Origin: Gammaproteobacteria bacterium
GTDB lineage: Bacteria > Pseudomonadota > Gammaproteobacteria > HTCC5015
DNA length: 64,000 nt
Direction: 5' to 3'
NCBI GenBank assembly: GCA_013817245.1
Contig: JACDDA010000001.1
Coordinates: 248,001 to 312,000, forward strand
Shown piece after piece: positions 1 to 8,057 of the stretch. The notes under the pieces were generated by a model. That model was not told the DNA's origin and did no database searches. It was given only the letters and a program-made list of their open reading frames with translations. Every line of letters begins with the position of its first letter. Position 1 is the stretch's first letter. The position numbers and the translations under genes were made by a program.

Positions 1-142
1 TACGCATTATTATTTGTGCATTTGCTAACACAATAGAACCTAATAAAAGCAACACCAGCAACGCATTTTCTAACTGTGCCCAATGCTTAGCCACACCTTG
101 CGCATAAGGTTTTGAAAAATTTATCAAACGAAGAAAATACAT
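1..142 (-). CDS. TRAP transporter small permease, DctQ family (partial, N-terminal end only)
   Basis: The reverse strand beyond the DctP stop reads as an open frame that runs off the window. It starts at an ATG at 140-142 (a TTG at 155-157 is an alternative). The readable peptide has a basic amphipathic start followed by WAQLENALLVLLLLGSIVLA, which is the typical first membrane helix of DctQ small subunits. The small permease helps the DctM large permease import organic acids with sodium, fed by the periplasmic DctP protein encoded immediately upstream. Only about 47 residues are visible, so the call rests on this helix and on gene order. Confidence 0.7.
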   Translation of the reverse strand, partial: MYFLRLINFSKPYAQGVAKHWAQLENALLVLLLLGSIVLANAQIIMR

Positions 143-160
143 AAATAAGATGATCAATAA

Positions 161-1171
161 TTATTGTTTGCGGAAATTATTGAGGGTCTTTCGCATGTCG
201 TTATACAGTGCGGCATTCAGCAAACCGCGGGCCGAAAAATCAGCCAAGACAGTGTCTGCAGCATGATACCAATGATTACGGACTTCTTGATCAGGGTTAA
301 TAGTGACGATACCATTTTTAGCTAATGCGGCTAAGGCATTTGCATCCTCCGCAGAATTGATTTTATTCAAACGTTGAAATGCCGCCGACATATGTTTTTT
401 TACAATCGCTTGATCTGTTGCCGACAATTTATTAAATACACGCTGATCTAAAACAATCATACCCGCTGTAAAAGCAACGGGGTCATTAATAAAATATTTA
501 ACTCGCGTATGCCATTGAAACGCGATCATGCCAGTAGGTGTTGCAATAATAGTATCAGCCAAACCTGTTTGCAGTGCAGTGTACGCATCCGAAATAGGTA
601 ACAACACGGGTGTAACGCCGACTTTTTCTAATACTGCGCGGGCAATTTCATCGCCTTGAGGCGCCCACACTTTTCGACCTGCTAAATCCGCTTTGCTACG
701 CACCGGATGCTGCGAAAATAAATAGGCGAAGCCACCATCACTTGTACCCAAAGTCACAAAACCTTGCTTAAGTAAACCCGCTTCTATTTTCACATCTAAT
801 GTTTTACGAATTTGGGTTATTTCTTGCATATTACGCATTTGAAACGGCACGCTGTATAAAGCCGCACCATCATAAACATCTGTCAATGCGCCCGACGTTA
901 CTGCGCCACCATGTAATTGGCCTAATTTAATTTTACGTAATACGGCTTGATCATTTCCCATAACCCCGCCCGCATAAAATTTAAACGTAACGCGATTTTG
1001 TGTTTCCTTAGCCACGGCTTCCGCACCGACGCGCATTTCACGCACCCACGTTGTGCCTTCAGGTGCGACCGTGGCCATCTTCAGTACTTGTCCTTGCGCT
1101 AATACATCAAACGATACAAGGCTGGACAATACGCTGAATGCTAATAGCAACATATTTATTTTTTTAAACAT
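161..1171 (-). CDS. TRAP transporter substrate-binding protein, DctP family
   Basis: A 336-residue periplasmic solute receptor that captures a carboxylate-type ligand and delivers it to the DctQM permease. Residues 1-25 form a Sec signal peptide ending near VLA-QGQ. The mature protein begins with LKMATVAPEGTTW, the usual first strand of DctP proteins, and contains QTGLADTIIATP and the RVFNKLSATDQAIVKKH helix typical of the family. It is followed 18 bases later by the dctQ-like gene and preceded by the TatT gene, so the three look co-transcribed. The family includes TAXI-unlike receptors for C4-dicarboxylates, keto acids and sugar acids; the actual ligand cannot be read from the sequence. Confidence 0.9.
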   Translation of the reverse strand: MFKKINMLLLAFSVLSSLVSFDVLAQGQVLKMATVAPEGTTWVREMRVGAEAVAKETQNRVTFKFYAGGVMGNDQAVLRKIKLGQLHGGAVTSGALTDVYDGAALYSVPFQMRNMQEITQIRKTLDVKIEAGLLKQGFVTLGTSDGGFAYLFSQHPVRSKADLAGRKVWAPQGDEIARAVLEKVGVTPVLLPISDAYTALQTGLADTIIATPTGMIAFQWHTRVKYFINDPVAFTAGMIVLDQRVFNKLSATDQAIVKKHMSAAFQRLNKINSAEDANALAALAKNGIVTINPDQEVRNHWYHAADTVLADFSARGLLNAALYNDMRKTLNNFRKQ

Positions 1172-1234
1172 TTTTTATTCTCGCTTTTTTATCGCTTGAA
1201 AAAACCAACACACTATTACCGAAATAATAGCTGA

Positions 1235-2101
1235 TTAAAAATAATTAGCTGACTCGTCCAGCAGCACTTTAGCTTGCTGTTGCGCGAGAACATTCATCAA
1301 AGTAAAGCCCGGCGCTTCTGGATTAGCAGCAATAACCTCATTCAACAAACGATCATGCAAAGCCTGATCAAATACACCGCGTGCGTAAAACTTCGCATAC
1401 AGTGTTTTGGCCATTAAATTACGATTTTGTGAAAGTGTGATGACTTTTTCGAAATAAATTCGACCCTGCTCAGGATTGCCACCTAACATAGCCGGTCTTG
1501 CGCTCGCCAATACGCCTAAATATAAATAAGGTTGGCCATGATCATATTCGTCGTCAAGTTCAACAATGCGCTGAAAACTCGCTTCAACCTTCGGCAAATC
1601 AATCAAAGCTTGCCAATCGCCGGTGTTTGCTTGAATCCAACCTGCCCATGCGGTTGCATGTGCATATAAACTCGGCAAGGATTTTTTATTTAATAAGGTG
1701 AGTGCCATTTGATATTCAGGCAATGGCGCATTCAACGATTTACAGAATTCTTTTTGCTCAATACATAAAGCGCGTTGTGCATAGTCCCGCGCTTTGTGAG
1801 CCATGATTTGTGCGCGCAAGGGATCATCGACAAATGACCCAGCATACGCACCGTATAAACGCGAACCCGCTAACAAAGTATCACTATTTTGCGGATCGTT
1901 ATGAATTAACCCATCAATCAACAATAAATAAGCTGGCGCACCATCGCGTACTAAAACAGGATCTCGTTGCGCCAACATGCTGTTAGCAAAACCATCTGCT
2001 AATTGACCGGTGTTGATGCAGCCCGCCAAAATCGTGGTACAAACTGCAATAAACCCAATGGGTTTAAATAAAGCTTGTACATGCATAGGTAAAACCGACA
2101 T
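1235..2101 (-). CDS. TRAP transporter TatT component family lipoprotein
   Basis: A predicted lipoprotein of about 288 residues with TPR-like helices, matching the TatT (TRAP-associated TPR protein) family. TatT proteins are periplasmic trimers thought to hold or pass ligand to the DctP receptor. The lipobox is CTTILAGC. The body holds helical repeats such as GSRLYGAYAGSFVDDPLRAQ and the conserved LDDEYDHGQPYLYLGVLASARP region with the PAMLGGNPEQGRIYFEKV repeat seen in this family. An in-frame ATG lies at 2137 but lacks a ribosome site; the ATG at 2101 has GGTGA five bases upstream. It sits directly upstream of dctP, the normal partner arrangement. Confidence 0.85.
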   Translation of the reverse strand: MSVLPMHVQALFKPIGFIAVCTTILAGCINTGQLADGFANSMLAQRDPVLVRDGAPAYLLLIDGLIHNDPQNSDTLLAGSRLYGAYAGSFVDDPLRAQIMAHKARDYAQRALCIEQKEFCKSLNAPLPEYQMALTLLNKKSLPSLYAHATAWAGWIQANTGDWQALIDLPKVEASFQRIVELDDEYDHGQPYLYLGVLASARPAMLGGNPEQGRIYFEKVITLSQNRNLMAKTLYAKFYARGVFDQALHDRLLNEVIAANPEAPGFTLMNVLAQQQAKVLLDESANYF

Positions 2102-2240
2102 AAAGATCACCGTATAATAACGAGCAAGAGGCCGCATTTTAACGGGTTTCGAGCAACACGGGGAATATTTAGCTCGTATTTTCCGATAATGAATTTGACC
2201 GAAATTTACTAGGAATTTGCCGAAAGTTTATCGGCGCCTA

Positions 2241-2269
2241 AAAATCAACGGGCCCCGCAGGGCCCGTTG
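2241..2269 (-). terminator. Rho-independent terminator of the four-gene REC operon
   Basis: A perfect 10-bp inverted repeat, CAACGGGCCC at 2246-2255 and GGGCCCGTTG at 2260-2269 with a 4-base loop. On the minus strand it is followed by ATTTTTA. It lies about 50 bases past the stop of the last response-regulator gene. On the plus strand there is no T run after it, so it acts in the minus direction. Confidence 0.85.
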
Positions 2270-2321
2270 TCGCCTCCTTGCGACGCTTGCATCACCATTC
2301 CCAAAAACTTTTCATTAACAT

Positions 2322-3260
2322 TTAATCCAATTGATTTGCACGTAACATTTCACGTGTTTGTTCATCTTGGTGCAAGCTTTCTAAGATATCGGCTGCAGTG
2401 GCAACAACTTCAATCGAATGTATATCCACTACTCCAAACCCTAAACCTACTAGCTGCGCGCCATTATTCGTGGTTATAGCGAGGCCATTAAATTGTTCAC
2501 TGACACGCCGTGCAAAATCTACTGCCTGCTGCACTTCGGTATTCGGCAAAACAATCACAATCTCCGCTTCAGCAACACTGTAAAGCCGTGCCGAACGAGG
2601 ACTTAAATGTCGAATTAATTCCACCATCAGTTTAACAGCTCGATTCACTAAAGATTCTGCTGCGCTATTTTTTAATTTCTTAAAATTGCTCGGTGTAAAT
2701 AATATAAAACTTGCCTGTTCGCCATGCTCATGCGTTTTTTGCAATAAATCCTTAACCGCTATCGCAAAACCTTCATAATTTGTAACACCTAAATTACTAT
2801 CTTGATAATGTGCTGCCGTGGCATGTTGAGCCGCATCTACTTGCGTACGGGCATTACGGATTTGCGCAATATCTTGTAGTCGTTGTTGACGTTTTGTCAC
2901 TGCAGCTTCCAATGCATTGATCAATTCATTTTCTTCACAAGGCTTCATTAGATAACGAAAAATTTGCCCCTCATTTACCACCGCAATAGCCGCTTCAATT
3001 TCCGCATGACCTGTTAACAATACACGAGGCGTTTCTGGATATAACACACGACAAGCCGTTAAAAATTCCGCCCCACTCATTTGCGGCATCCGCATATCCG
3101 ACACAATCACATCCATTTCGCCTTCGCGTGCCAACAATGCTAAACCTTCTGCGCCGCTGACAGCGGAAAACACGGTAAAATGTTTTCTTAACTGGCGCGT
3201 CAAAGCCTGCAGCACCATAGGCTCATCATCTACTAATAAAATTCTAGCTGTACTTATCAT
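2322..3260 (-). CDS. Response regulator: REC plus degenerate GGDEF-like domain
   Basis: About 312 residues. The receiver domain fills roughly residues 1-120: acidic pair in ILLVDDEP, phospho-acceptor Asp in VIVSDMRMPQMSG, then LLTGH and the KPC lysine. After a helical linker the second half (about 160-300) has the fold pattern of a GGDEF domain, but where a GGDEF motif should sit it reads YSVAEAEIVIVLPN, so the diguanylate cyclase active site is gone. It may bind a partner or nucleotide rather than make c-di-GMP. Start chosen at the ATG at 3260, 10 bases after the upstream stop; an ATG at 3287 overlaps the upstream gene. Last gene of a four-gene operon, ahead of a strong terminator. Confidence 0.8.
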   Translation of the reverse strand: MISTARILLVDDEPMVLQALTRQLRKHFTVFSAVSGAEGLALLAREGEMDVIVSDMRMPQMSGAEFLTACRVLYPETPRVLLTGHAEIEAAIAVVNEGQIFRYLMKPCEENELINALEAAVTKRQQRLQDIAQIRNARTQVDAAQHATAAHYQDSNLGVTNYEGFAIAVKDLLQKTHEHGEQASFILFTPSNFKKLKNSAAESLVNRAVKLMVELIRHLSPRSARLYSVAEAEIVIVLPNTEVQQAVDFARRVSEQFNGLAITTNNGAQLVGLGFGVVDIHSIEVVATAADILESLHQDEQTREMLRANQLD

Positions 3261-3270
3261 ACCGACGCTC

Positions 3271-4419
3271 TCATCGCACAATGACACGAAAGGGTTGCTT
3301 AATCACGTTATTAGCTGCCATAACTTTTAAACGCGCCAACATCGCTTCTGTAACTTCTTGGCCTTTCGGCACTACTAAAGCATCGTTCGTTGTTACAATA
3401 TTTTCATCAGTCGTCATATTTAACGTTAATTCACCTACCGTCACCATTTTACGTATGCCTGCCGTATCATCGGCGGCTTTAACATCTGCATACAAAGCCA
3501 CTAAAGCAGGATGATAAATGCTGGCTTTACTTTTTAATTCGTTCAACGTGGTTTGAATAGATTTGCCCCGCACTTCGCTGGCATCTAATATTTCAGATAA
3601 TTTCAACAATTGCGCGCCCAATACAACTGCATCTAATTTTTCTAGTGGCGTATTTTCATGCGCTCCCACATTGTCGGCTTGATTTTTAATCATACTAGCC
3701 ACCGCTTTTAAACGCGGTATTTTAATAATTAAATCATGCGCAACCGCAGGATGTCCCGCATAACTTTCTCGCTCTTGCGGACTCAGTGCTTGATCAGCGT
3801 AAACCTTGGCTAAAATATCTGCCGGCATAGTGACGCAACCCAACTGCGACAACATGGCGGCTAATTCAAACTGCCATTTATTTTTAACGTCTAGTTTGTT
3901 CATGCCATGTCGAACATAATGACGAATTCTAGAACTACGACTAAAGGCAGCGGGATTTACCAAACTTAAAACATCGGTTAAAACTTTAACGCTACCAAAT
4001 AAGGTTTTTTCCAATAATTCTTTTTCAACCGTGGCTAAGCGATTTTGTTCAACAGCAGTAGTTAACACTTCTAGAAAAAATTCTGGGGGGCAAGGCTTAG
4101 TTAAGAAACGAAAAATTTGTCCTTCGTTAACCGCTGACACCGCTGATTCCATATCAGATTGTCCGGTCAATAATATCCGCACGGTATGAGGAAAATGTTG
4201 TCGCACTTTAGATAAGAATTCTGCACCATTCATTTGCGGCATACGCATATCTGACACAACCACCGGAAAAGGGCCGTTCTCGCGCAGCAACTTTAATCCT
4301 TCTGCGCCGCTTTCTGCAGTGTGCACATCAAACTTATTACGCAACTGGCGCTTTAAACCAGCCAATACATTAGGCTCATCATCAACACATAATATTTTAG
4401 CTAACTCTACTTCACTCAT
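3271..4419 (-). CDS. Response regulator: REC plus degenerate HD-GYP-like domain
   Basis: A 382-residue protein. REC spans about residues 5-125, with ILCVDDEP, VVVSDMRMPQMNG and FLTKPCPP. Residues about 145-330 align by pattern with RpfG-type HD-GYP domains: the SRSSRIRHYV helix and YAGHPAVAHDLI are kept, but the metal-binding HD has become SQLG, the HHE motif reads KNQ and no GYP is present. c-di-GMP hydrolysis is therefore unlikely. Its ATG overlaps the preceding stop by 4 bases (ATGA), so translation is coupled. The receiver is very similar to that of the next gene, which suggests duplication. Expected to be phosphorylated by the kinase at the head of the operon or used as a phosphate sink. 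Confidence 0.85.
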   Translation of the reverse strand: MSEVELAKILCVDDEPNVLAGLKRQLRNKFDVHTAESGAEGLKLLRENGPFPVVVSDMRMPQMNGAEFLSKVRQHFPHTVRILLTGQSDMESAVSAVNEGQIFRFLTKPCPPEFFLEVLTTAVEQNRLATVEKELLEKTLFGSVKVLTDVLSLVNPAAFSRSSRIRHYVRHGMNKLDVKNKWQFELAAMLSQLGCVTMPADILAKVYADQALSPQERESYAGHPAVAHDLIIKIPRLKAVASMIKNQADNVGAHENTPLEKLDAVVLGAQLLKLSEILDASEVRGKSIQTTLNELKSKASIYHPALVALYADVKAADDTAGIRKMVTVGELTLNMTTDENIVTTNDALVVPKGQEVTEAMLARLKVMAANNVIKQPFRVIVR

Positions 4420-5597
4420 GATTCGCCACCCATTACTTTCGCTGCAATCTCACGCCATTCTGGTAATTTATTTTTCACACCTAATTTATCCAAATACCCT
4501 TCATCCAATTTAATTGGCGCGCCGTTTTTATCGCCCACCAAACAGATTGCAACATACAAGGCATCTAACACTTGAAAACCTTCATGCGTAACTTCCCAAG
4601 GACAACATTGATGAGCAACACCTTCCACTACCGGATAAGGCAAGCCCCACAAACCCAATAAATACGCGCCTACATGCCCGCTACGATTGCCTAATACAGC
4701 AATCTCCGCTGCATCGCGTTGCTGGTTTTGTGTTTCTAATTTTTGAATTTCGATTAATTTATCGGGCGCATGCTGCGCTAAGATCAAACGACCTACACGA
4801 TGCAACATGCCCGCCATAAACGCATCTTCAGATGGTTTTTTCTCTTTAATTAATTTTTTAGCAACATTGGCAACTTGCACACCTAAGATTTGTTCGTAAT
4901 CAATCGAAAAACCCGGCACTTTATTACCAATCGAAAAACATTTAGCCATTTCTTCAGATAACACTAAACTTTTAACAGTGCCTAAGCCTAGATATGAAAC
5001 TGCTTCTTGCACATCAGAAATATTACGAGGCAAACCAAAAAATGCACTATTAACTACTTTAAGTAGCTTAGTGGTAATGGCAATGTCTTGTTCTATAACA
5101 TTTGCGATGACTTCTATTTCACAATTCGGATCAGCTAATTGACGTGCAATTTCTGCATAGATCATCGGTCTTGCGGGCAAGGCTTCTACTGTACCGACAA
5201 TTTTCCGCAAGCCTGCATCTTCAATCATATTGTGCAGATCACATGCACGCCGAATAGCTTCAACCAGTTTTTCGGGTGCACAGGGTTTCGCCAAAAATTG
5301 ATGCGTCACCGGCAAGGCTTGCATAATGGGTTCCATATCAGCATGACCAGATAAAATAAATCGCACCATATTAGGAGAACGCTTATGAACTTCTTCTAAT
5401 AATACGGCGCCATTCATACCGGGCATGCGCATATCTGACACAATACAATCAAAATTACTTTGCGCTAATTTAGCTAATGCTTCTTGCCCAGATGAAGCAA
5501 ATTCAATATCCCATTCTTCACGATAAGGTCGCAGCATACGTTGCAAGCCGCTTAGAATATTTTCTTCATCATCTACGAATAACACGCGTTTTTTCAT
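4416..5597 (-). CDS. Response regulator: REC plus HDOD domain
   Basis: A 393-residue protein with REC at about residues 3-120 (VLFVDDEE, CIVSDMRMPGMNG, LAKPCAP) and an HDOD domain at about 135-340. HDOD hallmarks visible are LPARPMIYAEIARQLADP, the VIEQDIAITTKLLKVVNS region followed by FFGLPRNISDVQEAVSYL, and a later AGMLHRVGRLIL. HDOD domains resemble HD hydrolases but lack the metal site and usually act as protein-interaction modules in signalling and motility control. The gene lies 10 bases after the kinase gene and overlaps the next gene by 4 bases, supporting one transcript. A cytoplasmic protein: no signal or membrane segment. Confidence 0.9.
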   Translation of the reverse strand: MKKRVLFVDDEENILSGLQRMLRPYREEWDIEFASSGQEALAKLAQSNFDCIVSDMRMPGMNGAVLLEEVHKRSPNMVRFILSGHADMEPIMQALPVTHQFLAKPCAPEKLVEAIRRACDLHNMIEDAGLRKIVGTVEALPARPMIYAEIARQLADPNCEIEVIANVIEQDIAITTKLLKVVNSAFFGLPRNISDVQEAVSYLGLGTVKSLVLSEEMAKCFSIGNKVPGFSIDYEQILGVQVANVAKKLIKEKKPSEDAFMAGMLHRVGRLILAQHAPDKLIEIQKLETQNQQRDAAEIAVLGNRSGHVGAYLLGLWGLPYPVVEGVAHQCCPWEVTHEGFQVLDALYVAICLVGDKNGAPIKLDEGYLDKLGVKNKLPEWREIAAKVMGGES

Positions 5598-5607
5598 ATG
5601 AGCTTCT

Positions 5608-7716
5608 TTATTTTTCTATCGGATCAGCAGAATTAATAGGTAACACAATATGGAAAGTAGTACCTTGCCCAACCACACTTTCGACACTTAAGCGACCAGC
5701 ATGTTTATCTACAATAACGGAGTAGGCGATGGCCAAACCTTGACCCGTACCCTTACCTACTTCTTTGGTGGTAAAAAACGGATCAAAAACTTTCGTTAAA
5801 TTATCAGCGGAAATGCCGGCGCCAGTGTCTACAACCAAGACTTCAATATATTCAGCATCCAACGCATGCGTAGTAATAGTAATAGTGCCGCGCTCGCGGC
5901 CAGTCGCTTTATTCACATCACTAACAGCATGCGCTGCATTCACGATCATGTTTAATATGGTTTGATTAAACTCGCCGGGGAAACATTTAACTTTAGGTAA
6001 TGCCGGATCAAGATGCGTTTCAAGATCAGCCACGTATTTCCATTCATTTCGCGAAACGACGATGGTGTTTTCTATACATTGATTCAAATCAACGAATTCT
6101 TTTTCACCTGAGCCTGGATGCGAGAACTGCTTCATTGCTTTTACTATTTCACTTACCCGACTGACCCCTTCTAAGGCTTGCTCAGCAGCTTTTGGCATTT
6201 CTTCTAACAAATACTCTAAATCTATTTTCTTTTTGGTTTCCACTACCGCATTGGAAAAACTATTACTTACAAAATCCTGATTTGAGCTGCCCATTAAATC
6301 ATCATAAACACTCAATAATTTTTGCACATCAGTAATGCCATCTCGCAAAAACTGGATATTGTCGCCAACAAATTGAATTGGCGTATTAATTTCGTGCGCC
6401 ACACCTGCAGCCAATTGACCTATTGATTCTAGTTTTTGTGATTGCTCTAAACTTTTTTGCGCCGCTAAAAATTCTTGGTGAGATAAGTGATGACCGATCC
6501 ATTGAGTAACCATGCGTACAAAGTTTTTTTCTTCCGCATTAAAAGGTCTGTTTCTCGCTTTAACATCAAAGAAGCCTAAAGTTCCATAACGTTTTTCATT
6601 AACAATCAGCGGTGATGCCAAGTACGTGTTGAACGGAAATTTTTTATAACAGGGTTTGTCCGCAATTTCGGTTTCGGCTACATTGTGATACATCTTAATA
6701 TCGTTATCTTTTAAAGTATTATAATTATACGTATCTTCTAAATTGCGCCGATCCCCTATTTTTACACCATCCTCGGTTAAAGCATATACCACCTCATAAA
6801 TAGTGCCGGTTACTTTTCCGACTACGGCTATCGGCGTATTCATAAATAAACACGCCTGTTCAATTATTTTTTGAATTTTTTCATCTGTCGTAAAATTAGG
6901 GTCGGTGGTTACCTCATAAAGCGTTTTATAAATTTGTTCGTGTTCTTTACGTTCTGTTATTTCGCTATGCACACCCACTAATCGCGCAGGTTTGTTATCT
7001 TCCGTATATTCCACCACGCGGCCACGTACCGACATCCACACAACTGAGCCATTTTTATGCTTCATTCGAAAATCAACTTCATAAGATGGCAAGCGACCCT
7101 CTAAATGTCCTTGCAATCTTTCAGCAACAAGCGGTCGATCTTGCTCGTTAACCGAATTTAACCAATCTTCATAGGCATTGCCCATTTCACCTTCTGCATA
7201 ACCCAAAAGGATTTGCCACGGACGACTGTGATATGTAGCGTTTGTGATTAAATTCCAGTCAATAACGCCATCACCGCTGCCTTGCATGGCATAACCTAAG
7301 CGCTCTTGCGATATTACCAATTCATCTTCAGAACGTTTACGACCAATCGCTGACACTAAAACGCGTGACAATAAATCCGGACTCACGGCGCTTTTTATAA
7401 GATAGTCTTGCGCGCCAGTATTAATTGCTTCAACGCCGATTGCTTCGCTGTCGGCAGCGGTTAACACTACCATTGGCCTATGTTTGAATCTTGCGCGTAA
7501 ACGTTGAATAGTTTCCATGCCATCAGAATCAACCAACGATAAATCCACTAACATGACTTCATAGTCAGCCGTATCAGCACAGGCATCTTTAAGATTATCC
7601 ATGGTGGTAACAATATAATTATGCAATACGGAATTTTGCAGATAGCTACGAATCAATATTTGATCCATCCGCGTATCTTCAAGATGCAAAACTCTGATTG
7701 TTTGCTTGTCGTCCAT
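5608..7716 (-). CDS. Soluble hybrid sensor histidine kinase: REC-PAS-GAF-HisKA-HATPase
   Basis: A 702-residue kinase with no membrane helix. Residues about 5-125 are a receiver (VLHLEDTRMDQ, MLVDLSLVDSDGM, LTAAD, YLIKS). About 135-260 is a PAS/PAC unit ending in LVGVHSEITERK. About 270-430 is a GAF domain (TYLASPLIVNEKRYGTLGFF). The H-box reads QLAAGVAHEINTPIQF, the N-box NMIVNAAHAV, then DTGAGI and GKGTGQGLAIAYSVI of the ATPase lid. This type, with an N-terminal receiver, may itself be regulated by phosphorylation. It heads the operon with three downstream response regulators, the obvious phosphotransfer partners. Sensed signal unknown; the GAF domain could bind a small molecule or tetrapyrrole. 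Confidence 0.92.
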   Translation of the reverse strand: MDDKQTIRVLHLEDTRMDQILIRSYLQNSVLHNYIVTTMDNLKDACADTADYEVMLVDLSLVDSDGMETIQRLRARFKHRPMVVLTAADSEAIGVEAINTGAQDYLIKSAVSPDLLSRVLVSAIGRKRSEDELVISQERLGYAMQGSGDGVIDWNLITNATYHSRPWQILLGYAEGEMGNAYEDWLNSVNEQDRPLVAERLQGHLEGRLPSYEVDFRMKHKNGSVVWMSVRGRVVEYTEDNKPARLVGVHSEITERKEHEQIYKTLYEVTTDPNFTTDEKIQKIIEQACLFMNTPIAVVGKVTGTIYEVVYALTEDGVKIGDRRNLEDTYNYNTLKDNDIKMYHNVAETEIADKPCYKKFPFNTYLASPLIVNEKRYGTLGFFDVKARNRPFNAEEKNFVRMVTQWIGHHLSHQEFLAAQKSLEQSQKLESIGQLAAGVAHEINTPIQFVGDNIQFLRDGITDVQKLLSVYDDLMGSSNQDFVSNSFSNAVVETKKKIDLEYLLEEMPKAAEQALEGVSRVSEIVKAMKQFSHPGSGEKEFVDLNQCIENTIVVSRNEWKYVADLETHLDPALPKVKCFPGEFNQTILNMIVNAAHAVSDVNKATGRERGTITITTHALDAEYIEVLVVDTGAGISADNLTKVFDPFFTTKEVGKGTGQGLAIAYSVIVDKHAGRLSVESVVGQGTTFHIVLPINSADPIEK

Positions 7717-8057
7717 GCTGCTTTGGCGTCCCTGCCTGGTGGATAAGATTGTCTAACTGTGGTCTATGCGAGCTTATCGGCGACACTAAGATTTCCTTTA
7801 AGCGCTAAGCTGACCAAAAAGTTATGATCTTTGACCTTAATCTGCACGACTTTTGCCTAGCCTTCCTAAAATGTGCGTTTGCGTCGTGTGCGATTAAAGT
7901 AATACTGATAACGGCGAATCTTTCCTATGCTTTAGTTATAAATAGAATATGGCAATATACTGCAGAAGCAGGTAAAGTTTTCCGAGTAACGGTCGCCGAC
8001 ACACTGTTGCAAACCTTTCGCAATTAATAGCTTCATAATGAATTAAGGAATATTGTC
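7717..8057. promoter_or_regulatory. Divergent intergenic region between the kinase operon and fadE
   Basis: A 341-base stretch between two divergent genes that must hold both promoters. I see no open frame I trust. A weak candidate for the plus strand is TATACT at 7956-7961 with TTAGTT 18 bases upstream. No clear FadR-type palindrome is visible. The fadE start has AAGGA ten bases upstream of its ATG. The kinase start has only a poor ribosome site. Confidence 0.35.

Noticed and set aside
2178-2236. Long-range inverted repeat CCGATAA ... TTATCGG with CCGAAA direct repeats near the REC operon terminator
   Set aside because: Short arms far apart in AT-rich sequence; likely chance or part of the terminator region.
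4081-4095. Six-G tract in the REC-HD-like gene as a phase-variable switch
   Set aside because: Too short for typical slippage control and inside a conserved KPCPPE stretch.
7740-7770. FadR-like operator before fadE (AACTGTGGTC)
   Set aside because: Only a half-site resemblance, no palindrome, and it lies nearer to the kinase gene.
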